Positions 42,072-48,840 of a stretch of 64,000 nucleotides of DNA are shown piece by piece. Each line of letters opens with the position of its first letter. The stretch's first letter is position 1. The translations under genes and the position numbers were made by a program. Source of the DNA: Micromonospora qiuiae (GTDB lineage Bacteria > Actinomycetota > Actinomycetes > Mycobacteriales > Micromonosporaceae); the NCBI RefSeq assembly GCF_016863555.1, contig NZ_BOPC01000027.1, positions 62,001-126,000 of the forward strand, written 5' to 3'. The notes beneath the pieces were generated by a model. It was not told the origin of the DNA. It made no database searches and saw only the letters and a program-made list of their open reading frames with translations.

Positions 42072-43376
42072 GTGATCAGATCTGTCCGCCTGCATCCGGC
42101 CTGGATCGTCGCTGCGGTCGCCTTCGTGGCGCTGGTCGGCGCCGCCGGTTTCCGGGCCACGCCGTCGGTGCTGCTGCATCCGCTGCATGCCGAGTTCCGC
42201 TGGCCGCTGGCCACCATCTCCGCGGCCGTCTCGGTGAACCTCCTGCTGTACGGGTTGACCGCGCCGTTCGCCGCGGCGCTGATGGACCGGTTCGGCATCC
42301 GTCGAGTGGTGGCCGCCGCCCTGCTGCTGGTCGCTGCCGGCAGCGGGCTGACCGTGTTCATGAGCACGAGCTGGGAGCTCATCGCCTGCTGGGGCGTGCT
42401 GGTCGGGCTGGGCACCGGCTCGATGGCGCTGGCCTTCGTGGCGACGGTGACCGGGCGCTGGTTCGTCCGCCACCGGGGGCTGGTCACCGGTGTGCTGACC
42501 GCCGGCGGGGCGGCCGGCCAACTGATCTTCCTGCCGCTGCTGGCGATGCTGGTCGGCGCGTACGGCTGGCGGGCGGCGGCACTGGTCGTGGCCGGGGCGG
42601 CGCTGCTGGTCGTACCGCTGGTGCTGCGGTTGCTGCGCGAGCACCCGGCGGATCTCGGCGTGCCGCCCTACGGCGGAGCTGAGGTCGTGGTGCCGGCGCG
42701 GCCGGCCGGCGGCGCCGCCGCCCGGGCGTTGCGCGCGTTGGCCGCTGCCGCGCGCACCCGGCCGTTCTGGCTGCTGGCCGCCGGCTTCGCGATCTGTGGG
42801 GCGACCACCAACGGCCTGGTCGGTACGCACTTCGTGCCGGCCGCGCACGACCACGGCATGCCGCAGACCACGGCGGCCGGCCTGCTGGCGCTGGTCGGCC
42901 TCTTCGACATCGTCGGCACGATCGCCTCCGGCTGGCTCACCGACCGGTTCGACCCCCGGCTGCTGCTCGGCGCGTACTACGCGCTGCGCGGCGGGTCGCT
43001 GCTGGTGCTGCCCGGCCTGTTCGCGGCCACCACCGAGCCGAGCATGCTGGTCTTCATCATCTTCTACGGCCTGGACTGGGTGGCCACCGTGCCGCCGACG
43101 GTGGCGCTGTGCCGGGAGTACTTCGGTACGTCCGGGGCGGTGGTCTTCGGCTGGGTGTTCGCTTCGCACCAGCTCGGCGCGGCGGTGGCGGCGACCGGGG
43201 CGGGACTGGTCCGCGACCAGCTCGGCACGTACACCCTCGCCTGGTGGGTGGCGGGGGCGCTGTCGGTGGGGGCGGCGGTGCTGTCGCTGATGCTGCTGCG
43301 CCGACGCGGTGCCACCTTCATCGAACCCGAGCCGGCCGCGGTCGCCGCCGGAAGGGCGTGGAGCTACCGCGACTGA
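42072..43376 (+). CDS. Major facilitator superfamily transporter
   Basis: The protein, about 434 residues, has twelve hydrophobic helices. The MFS loop 2-3 motif is present as AALMDRFGIRRVV, and the equivalent between helices 8 and 9 is SGWLTDRFDPRLLL. It resembles the monocarboxylate/oxalate-formate type (single-substrate uptake or efflux) more than drug exporters. The start is uncertain: GTG 42072 gives a short basic N-terminus, while ATG codons at 42000 and 42021 would add up to 24 residues. The divergent GlxA-type regulator shares its control region. Confidence 0.88.
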   Translation: MIRSVRLHPAWIVAAVAFVALVGAAGFRATPSVLLHPLHAEFRWPLATISAAVSVNLLLYGLTAPFAAALMDRFGIRRVVAAALLLVAAGSGLTVFMSTSWELIACWGVLVGLGTGSMALAFVATVTGRWFVRHRGLVTGVLTAGGAAGQLIFLPLLAMLVGAYGWRAAALVVAGAALLVVPLVLRLLREHPADLGVPPYGGAEVVVPARPAGGAAARALRALAAAARTRPFWLLAAGFAICGATTNGLVGTHFVPAAHDHGMPQTTAAGLLALVGLFDIVGTIASGWLTDRFDPRLLLGAYYALRGGSLLVLPGLFAATTEPSMLVFIIFYGLDWVATVPPTVALCREYFGTSGAVVFGWVFASHQLGAAVAATGAGLVRDQLGTYTLAWWVAGALSVGAAVLSLMLLRRRGATFIEPEPAAVAAGRAWSYRD

Positions 43377-43396
43377 CCGAGCCCGCCCGCGCTATC

Positions 43397-43494
43397 GAGC
43401 CGGCTGTCGCTTTGGAGCCGGCTGTCGCTTTGGAGCCGGCTGTCGCTTTGGAGCCGGCTGTCGCTTTGGAGCCGGCTGTCGCTTTGGAGCCGGG
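43397..43494 (+). repeat. Tandem array of an 18-base unit, about 5.4 copies
   Basis: The unit GAGCCGGCTGTCGCTTTG is repeated with no visible changes and stops at GAGCCGGGG, immediately before a GGGCCC doublet. It begins 20 bases after the MFS stop. The perfect copies suggest recent slippage expansion. Confidence 0.9.
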
Positions 43495-43496
43495 GT

Positions 43497-43551
43497 GTTA
43501 ATAGGGGGCCCTTTCTCTACCGCAGGCGTTAAAAGGGGGCCCTTCCTTATA
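43497..43551. repeat. GTTAA..GGGCCC doublet repeat after the 18-base array
   Basis: Units GTTAATAGGGGGCCCTTTC and GTTAAAAGGGGGCCCTTCC with a spacer ending CAGGC. The end of the element provides the TAA stop of the convergent lectin gene, repeating the layout seen at 40995. Confidence 0.85.
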
Positions 43552-44260
43552 GCTTCCAGCGTTGGGCGGGGTTGCCGTCGCAGGGGGCCTGGACGATGTC
43601 GTCGCCGGGGGCGGTGCCGCCGTCGCGGACCTGGGCGCACTTGCCGCTGTGCACGGCCACCAGCAGCATCGTGCCGTCGTCGGCCGGCTGGAGGCGCCAC
43701 TGCTGGTTGTCCTCGCCGTGGCAGCCGTACTGCTGCAACCGGGCGCCGTCGTCGCCGCTGCGCCCCTCCACGTCGAGACACTGGTTGTACGCGGCGTTGG
43801 TCAGCGTCACCGTGTCCGGGCCGAACGGGTTGACCACCCACTGTTGCTCCGGCCCGCCGTTGCAGGCGGCGAGTTCGGCGCTGGCCGTCTGATGGCCACC
43901 GTCCAGGCCGAGGCAGAGTCCCGAGGCGACGCCCTGCAACACCCTCGGACCGGCGAGCGGGTGGGGCTCGGCGGTGGGGGTGGCCGACTCGGTGGGTTCG
44001 GGTGTCTCGGTGATGGGCGGCAGCTCCTCCTCGGTCGGGCTCGGCTCGACCGGTGTCGGGCTGCCGGCCGCCGCGCTCGGGGCCGGTGCCGGGTCGTCGC
44101 CGCCGAGCACGCCGCAGGCGAAGAGCACCCCGACCAGCACCCCGACCAGCCCGACCGCCAACGCCCCCCGAAGCAGCGGATCGCGCGGCAGCCCGACGCG
44201 CCGGGTGCCGTACACGCTGCCTACCCCATCCCTCTGCACCATTCCGGCATCCTGACCCAT
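43547..44260 (-). CDS. Membrane-anchored ricin-type beta-trefoil lectin
   Basis: The 237-residue protein has a short cytoplasmic segment, one membrane helix (about 31-50, LRGALAVGLVGVLVGVLFAC), an acidic Pro/Thr/Glu linker (to about 100) and a beta-trefoil of about 130 residues. The trefoil repeats end in the QxW motif, seen as EQQWVVNP, NQQWRLQP and AQRWKL, with paired Cys. It would sit on the outer face of the membrane and bind a sugar, perhaps on its own or neighbouring cell walls. The ATG at 44260 was chosen to give a normal signal-anchor; an ATG 18 bases further in is possible. A long open frame upstream is antisense to the next gene. Confidence 0.88.
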   Translation of the reverse strand: MGQDAGMVQRDGVGSVYGTRRVGLPRDPLLRGALAVGLVGVLVGVLFACGVLGGDDPAPAPSAAAGSPTPVEPSPTEEELPPITETPEPTESATPTAEPHPLAGPRVLQGVASGLCLGLDGGHQTASAELAACNGGPEQQWVVNPFGPDTVTLTNAAYNQCLDVEGRSGDDGARLQQYGCHGEDNQQWRLQPADDGTMLLVAVHSGKCAQVRDGGTAPGDDIVQAPCDGNPAQRWKL

Positions 44261-44350
44261 CCATCCCGCCGCTGGCCAACCACCCCCGCCTCCCGCCACG
44301 AAACGCGAAAGACTCTCGGTGGATGTCCCACAATGGTCACAGGTGGCGCG

Positions 44351-44356
44351 TAAAGT
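44351..44356 (+). promoter_or_regulatory. -10 box of the branched fatty acid operon, leaderless
   Basis: TAAAGT ends 6 bases before the ATG at 44363, with no ribosome site. Confidence 0.5.
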
Positions 44357-44362
44357 GATCTC

Positions 44363-45745
44363 ATGCCCGCTCTGCGTGATCATGACCTGGCGGTGGCCCA
44401 GCTGCGGCGGTCGTACGCGGCAGTGCCGCCGGGCCAGCCGGTGCGACTGGCCAAGCGGACCTCCAACCTGTTCCGGCCGCGCGGCGCACCCCGCGCGCCG
44501 GGGCTGGACGTCAGCGGGCTCGGTGGGGTGCTCGTTGTAGACCCGGCCGCCCGCACCGCCGATGTGCAGGGCATGTGCACCTACGAACGGCTGGTCGAGG
44601 CGACTCTCGCCCACGATCTGATGCCGCTGGTGGTGCCGCAGCTGCGCACCATCACCCTCGGCGGGGCGGTGACCGGGCTGGGCATCGAGTCGACCTCGTT
44701 CCGCAACGGCCTGCCGCACGAGTCGGTGACCGAGCTGGACGTGCTCACCGGCGCCGGTGAGGTGGTCACCGCCCGGCCCGAGGGCGAGCACGCCGACCTG
44801 TTCGCCGCGTTTCCCAACTCGCTGGGCAGCCTCGGCTACGCCACCCGGCTGCGCATCGAGCTGCAACCGGTCCGCCGGCACGTGGCGCTGCGCAACGTGC
44901 GGTTCACCGACCTGGCCGATCTGACCGCCGCGATCGGTCAGATCGCCGCGACCCGCGCCTTCGACGGCCAGACCGTCGACGCGATGGACGGGGTGATGTT
45001 CAGCCCCGTCGAGGCGTACCTCGTGCTGGCGACCTTCACCGACGACGTGCCGTCGGTCTCCGACTACACCGGCCAGGACATCTACTACCGGTCGCTGCGC
45101 CGGCGCCGGCGCGACGGGCTGACCACGCACGACTACCTGTGGCGGTGGGACACCGACTGGTTCTGGTGTTCGGCGGCGTTCGGGGTGCAGCACCCGGTGG
45201 TGCGGCGGCTGTGGCCGGCGCGGTGGCGGCGCAGCGACGTCTACCACCGCATCGTGCGGCTGGAGCACCGGCACCGGGTGGCGGCCCGCATCGACCGGTG
45301 GCGCGGCCAGCCGGCCCGGGAGCGGGTGGTGCAGGACGTGGAGATCCCGCTGGAGGCCACGGCGGACTTCCTGCACTGGTTCGCCCGGCGGGTGCGGATG
45401 ACGCCGGTGTGGTTGTGCCCGCTGCGGCTGCGCGAGCCGGCGGGCGCGGGATCGGCCCGGTCCTGGCCGCTGTATCCGCTGCGGCCGGGGCAGGACTACG
45501 TCAACATCGGGTTCTGGGGGAGCGTGCCGATCGCCGAGGGCGCCGCCGACGGCGACGTCAACCGGGAGATCGAGCGCGCGGTGTCGGAGGCGGGCGGGCA
45601 CAAGTCGCTCTACTCCGACGCGTACTACGACCGGGATTCGTTCGACCGGCTCTACGGCGGCGACACGTGGCGCGCCGTGCGGGACCGCTACGACCCGGAA
45701 CATCGGCTCACCGGACTGTACGAAAAGGCGGTAGCAAGAGCATGA
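44363..45745 (+). CDS. tmsA: FAD-binding oxidoreductase of 10-methyl fatty acid synthesis (TmsA/BfaA-like)
   Basis: The 460-residue protein has an FAD_binding_4-type domain (VLVVDPAARTADVQGMCTYE and VPQLRTITLGGAVTGLGIES, about 53-110) and a long second half with conserved Trp/Tyr-rich stretches. It is followed in ATGA overlap by a cyclopropane-synthase-like methyltransferase. In mycobacteria and streptomycetes this gene pair makes 10-methyl branched acids (tuberculostearic acid): the methyltransferase adds a methylene group to a double bond and the FAD protein reduces it. Micromonospora lipids contain 10-methyl C17:0/C18:0, which fits. The function rests on the pairing; a DWARF1-like oxidoreductase of other role is the alternative. 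Confidence 0.82.
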   Translation: MPALRDHDLAVAQLRRSYAAVPPGQPVRLAKRTSNLFRPRGAPRAPGLDVSGLGGVLVVDPAARTADVQGMCTYERLVEATLAHDLMPLVVPQLRTITLGGAVTGLGIESTSFRNGLPHESVTELDVLTGAGEVVTARPEGEHADLFAAFPNSLGSLGYATRLRIELQPVRRHVALRNVRFTDLADLTAAIGQIAATRAFDGQTVDAMDGVMFSPVEAYLVLATFTDDVPSVSDYTGQDIYYRSLRRRRRDGLTTHDYLWRWDTDWFWCSAAFGVQHPVVRRLWPARWRRSDVYHRIVRLEHRHRVAARIDRWRGQPARERVVQDVEIPLEATADFLHWFARRVRMTPVWLCPLRLREPAGAGSARSWPLYPLRPGQDYVNIGFWGSVPIAEGAADGDVNREIERAVSEAGGHKSLYSDAYYDRDSFDRLYGGDTWRAVRDRYDPEHRLTGLYEKAVARA

Positions 45746-47085
45746 GCCTCACCGACCGAGACCAGGGAGCGGCTGGCGCTCCCGCCACGCCGCCATCGGG
45801 GAGCGGGCGGCGGGGAACGACCGTGGCGGACGTCATCCGGGCGGTGACCAACGGCCCGCTGCCGATCCGGGTGACCGCGTACGACGGCAGTGCCATCGGG
45901 CCGGCCGACGCGGGCATCACCCTGTCGATCCGCTCCGAGCGAGGGCTGTCCTATCTGCTCACCGCCCCGGGTGACCTGGGCATGGCGCGGGCGTACGTCA
46001 GCGGCGACCTGGCCCTGGAGGGTGTGCACCCGGGCGACCCGTACGAGGCGCTGCGGGTGCTCAAGGACGAGGTACGGGTACGCCCACCGGCGCTGGCCGA
46101 GGGGCTGGCGCTGGTGCGCGGGCTGGGCTGGGAACGGCTGCTGCCGCCGCCGGCGCCGCCGCAGGAGGCGCAGCCGCGCTGGAAGCGGATCGTGGGCGGG
46201 TTGCGGCACTCCCGGTCCCGCGACAGCACCGCCATCTCGCATCACTACGACGTGTCGAACGCCTTCTACGAAAAGGTGCTCGGCCCGTCGATGACGTACA
46301 CCTGTGCGGTGTTCCGCAGCCCGGATGACACGCTCGAGCAGGCGCAGGCGGCCAAGTACGACCTGGTCGCCGGCAAGCTCGGGCTGCGAGCGGGGATGCG
46401 GCTGCTCGACGTGGGCTGCGGGTGGGGCGGCATGGTCCGGCACGCGGCGCGGGAGTACGGCGTGAAGGCGCTCGGGGTGACGCTGTCCCGGGCGCAGGCG
46501 CAGTGGGCGCAGGCGGCGATCGAGCGCGAGGGGCTGGCCGGGCTGGCCGAGGTGCGGCACCTGGACTACCGCGACGTGCCTCGGGACGACTTCGATGCCG
46601 TTTCCTCGATCGGCCTGACCGAGCACATCGGAGTTCGCAACTACCCGGCGTATTTCGGCTTTTTGCGCGACCGGCTGCGCCCGCAGGGGCGGCTGCTCAA
46701 CCACTGCATCACCCGGGCCGACAACCGGGCGCCGCACCGCTCCGGGGCGTTCATCGACCGGTACGTCTTCCCTGACGGCGAGTTGGCCGGGCCGGGCCGG
46801 GTGATCAGCGAGATCCACGACGTCGGGTTGGAGGTGCACCACGAGGAGAATCTGCGCCAGCACTATGCGCTGACCCTCGCCGGCTGGTGCCGCAACCTCG
46901 TGCAGCACTGGGATTTCTGCGTCTCGGAGGTGGGCACCGGCACCGCACGGGTGTGGGGGCTCTACATGGCCGGGTCGCGGCTGGCGTTCGAGCGCAACGG
47001 GATCCAGCTGCATCAGGTCCTGGCGACGCGCAACGACTCACAGGGGGCGAGCGGGTACCCGCTGCGCCCGGATTGGCTGCCCTGA
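45742..47085 (+). CDS. tmsB: Cyclopropane-fatty-acid-synthase-like SAM methyltransferase (TmsB/BfaB-like)
   Basis: The 447-residue protein has an N-terminal domain (GDLGMARAYVSGDL) and a SAM-dependent methyltransferase domain. Its signatures are STAISHHYDVSNAFYEKVLG, MTYTCAVF, the SAM loop LLDVGCGWGGMVRHAA (about residue 220) and SSIGLTEHIGVRNYP, all characteristic of CFA synthases and UfaA1. It acts on phospholipid-bound oleoyl or related chains at the membrane. The ATG overlaps the oxidoreductase stop, so the two are made together. A strong hairpin terminator closes the operon. Confidence 0.88.
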   Translation: MSLTDRDQGAAGAPATPPSGSGRRGTTVADVIRAVTNGPLPIRVTAYDGSAIGPADAGITLSIRSERGLSYLLTAPGDLGMARAYVSGDLALEGVHPGDPYEALRVLKDEVRVRPPALAEGLALVRGLGWERLLPPPAPPQEAQPRWKRIVGGLRHSRSRDSTAISHHYDVSNAFYEKVLGPSMTYTCAVFRSPDDTLEQAQAAKYDLVAGKLGLRAGMRLLDVGCGWGGMVRHAAREYGVKALGVTLSRAQAQWAQAAIEREGLAGLAEVRHLDYRDVPRDDFDAVSSIGLTEHIGVRNYPAYFGFLRDRLRPQGRLLNHCITRADNRAPHRSGAFIDRYVFPDGELAGPGRVISEIHDVGLEVHHEENLRQHYALTLAGWCRNLVQHWDFCVSEVGTGTARVWGLYMAGSRLAFERNGIQLHQVLATRNDSQGASGYPLRPDWLP

Positions 47086-47099
47086 CCGGCTGACCCGAC

Positions 47100-47127
47100 G
47101 GCCGCGCCGGTCGATCCCGGCGCGGCC
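47100..47127 (+). terminator. Rho-independent-type terminator after the fatty acid operon
   Basis: GGCCGCGCCGG (47100-47110) pairs with CCGGCGCGGCC (47117-47127) across six bases and is followed by TTT. Confidence 0.75.
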
Positions 47128-47140
47128 TTTGTCGTCGCTA

Positions 47141-47170
47141 TTGACAAATAAGTTTTGTACGTTCAAGAAT
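47141..47170 (+). promoter_or_regulatory. AT-rich promoter and operator of the ArsR-type gene
   Basis: TTGACA at 47141-47146 is a perfect -35, with AAGAAT (47165-47170) as a possible -10 after 18 bases. AATAAGTT and AATAACTT flank it as near-repeats and could be the operator. The stretch is strikingly AT-rich for this genome. The ATG is 10 bases beyond the -10, so the leader is minimal. Confidence 0.55.
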
Positions 47171-47179
47171 AACTTTGCT

Positions 47180-47737
47180 ATGAGGGATGTCCTGTATCTG
47201 GAGCAGATCGAGCAGGCCGAGGTGCTGCTCAAGCCGCAGCGCGTGGAGATCCTGCGCCAGCTGGCCGAGCCGCGCACCTGCACCGAGGTGGCCACCCGGC
47301 TGGAGCAGACGCCGCAGCGCGTCTACTACCACGTCAAGCAACTGGTCGCGGCCGGGCTGGTCGAGCAGGTCGACCAGCGCAGGGTTCGCGGCATCACCGA
47401 GGGCATCTACCAGGCCGTCGCCCGGTCGTACTGGCTCTCGCCCCGACTGGTCGGGCGGATCGGGCTGCGCCGGGCCCGCGACGAGCTGAGCCTGGGCTAC
47501 CTGCTGGACCTGATGGAGGAGGTCCAGGCCGACGTCGCCGCTCTGGATCGCACCGCCACCGAGTTGCCCTCGATCGGGGTCTCCGGCGAGATCCGCGTGC
47601 CGGGCGAGCGCCGGCAGGAGTTCATGCACGACCTGCAAACCGCTCTCCAGGAGCTGTTCACCCGCTACGGCGGCGCCGAAGGCGACGCTTTCAAGCTCGC
47701 CGTGGCCTGCTATCCGAAGGGGACCAACCGTGACTGA
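47180..47737 (+). CDS. ArsR-like winged-helix regulator
   Basis: The 185-residue protein has a winged helix (about 10-75) with KPQRVEILRQLAEPRTCTEV and TPQRVYYHVKQLVAAGLVEQ, and a C-terminal half that is helical then beta-rich. It has no Cys-based metal site, so it is not a metal sensor of classic kind. The ATG 47180 lies just after an AT-rich promoter; a longer frame upstream would run through that promoter. The last codons overlap the SRPBCC gene by 8 bases. Such pairs are common: the regulator usually represses the operon. Confidence 0.85.
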   Translation: MRDVLYLEQIEQAEVLLKPQRVEILRQLAEPRTCTEVATRLEQTPQRVYYHVKQLVAAGLVEQVDQRRVRGITEGIYQAVARSYWLSPRLVGRIGLRRARDELSLGYLLDLMEEVQADVAALDRTATELPSIGVSGEIRVPGERRQEFMHDLQTALQELFTRYGGAEGDAFKLAVACYPKGTNRD

Positions 47738-48596
47738 GCCCATGATCATCATTACCCGCCTCGCCGCGCCGATCGCCCGGGTCCGCCAGGCCCTGACCGA
47801 CCCGGCCGAGCTGCGCGTCTGGCTGGCCGAGCACGCCGAGGTCGACCTGCCCAAGCGGTACGAGTTCTGGGGCCGCTACACGCCCGAGGGCGACGTCGCG
47901 CACCAGCGGCTGCTGCACGCCGACGACGACGTGCTGCGCTTCGCCTGGCTGCTCGACGGGGTGGAGACCACCACCGAGTTCGCCCTGCGCCCGGATGGGC
48001 CGGACGCCACCGTGCTGCGGCTGTCGCAGACCCACTTCGACTTCAGCGACGTGATCAACGGCACCAGCATCCGGGGCGTCCTCCAGACCTTCTGGTACCT
48101 GACGACCGCCAACCTCGAGGCCCACCTGGCGGGCAGGCCGCTGCTGCCGAAGGTGGACTTCACCAGCACCGACCTGCGGGCCGCACTGGTCATCGCCGCC
48201 CCGGCCGACAAGGTCTGGGAGTCGCTGACCGACTCCGAGCAGGCCAGTGCCTGGTTCGGCCACCCGATCGGCATCGAGCCCTGGCGCGGCGGCCGGTACG
48301 CCATGGGCGGCTTCGACGCCGGCTACGCCGCCAAGGTGGTCGACATCGAGCCCGGCCGGAAAATGTCCGTCGACTGGGGACCATCCGGCGTCACCAGCTG
48401 GGAGCTGGCCGAATCGGGCGGGAAGACGAAGTTGACCTTCGTGCAGAGCGGCTTCGACGAGCAGCACCCGCCGTACGCGGCCTGGGCCGGGTCGGTCGCC
48501 GGGCTGGCCGAGCTGCGCCGCTTCCACGAGGTGCCGGACTGGCAGCCGATCTGGCTGCCGGAGGAGGCCGCGGCGACGGTCGAGGCGACCGGCTGA
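47730..48596 (+). CDS. Two-domain SRPBCC (AHSA1-like) protein
   Basis: The 288-residue protein contains two SRPBCC folds, about residues 5-135 (starting IIITRLAAPIARVRQALTDP) and 145-285 (ALVIAAPADKVWESLTDSEQ, then WFGHPIGIEPWRGGRYAM). Single-domain AHSA1 proteins are about 150 residues, so this is a tandem duplication or fusion. These folds bind hydrophobic ligands; some stimulate Hsp90. The GTG start lies inside the regulator gene and translation is coupled. The ligand is unknown. Confidence 0.85.
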   Translation: MTEPMIIITRLAAPIARVRQALTDPAELRVWLAEHAEVDLPKRYEFWGRYTPEGDVAHQRLLHADDDVLRFAWLLDGVETTTEFALRPDGPDATVLRLSQTHFDFSDVINGTSIRGVLQTFWYLTTANLEAHLAGRPLLPKVDFTSTDLRAALVIAAPADKVWESLTDSEQASAWFGHPIGIEPWRGGRYAMGGFDAGYAAKVVDIEPGRKMSVDWGPSGVTSWELAESGGKTKLTFVQSGFDEQHPPYAAWAGSVAGLAELRRFHEVPDWQPIWLPEEAAATVEATG

Positions 48597-48840
48597 GAGG
48601 CGATCTCACGGCACCCGCCCGCGCCGGCTCGAGCGCACGCCCGCCCTGGCCCCGCCTGGAGATGAACGGTGGGGCCAGGGCCAGGTCGTTGACGCATGGG
48701 GATCGACGAATGGCCCGTTGGATTGCGGACTCGGGCCCCACGGATCTGGCAGAATGGGCGCCCCCGTGGCTAGGCTTTCGGGGTTTGCCAGAGCCGGGCC
48801 CCACCGTCGAGCGGTACGAGAGAGAGCCGGAGCGATCGCG

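Noticed and set aside
43397..43494. Possible CRISPR array or repeat-coded peptide gene
   Set aside because: The 18-base units are perfect and contiguous without spacers. The forward and reverse frames give low-complexity peptides with no start signals.
44261..45703. Long upstream extension of the lectin frame
   Set aside because: It runs antisense through the FAD oxidoreductase, and the lectin has a normal signal-anchor start at 44260.
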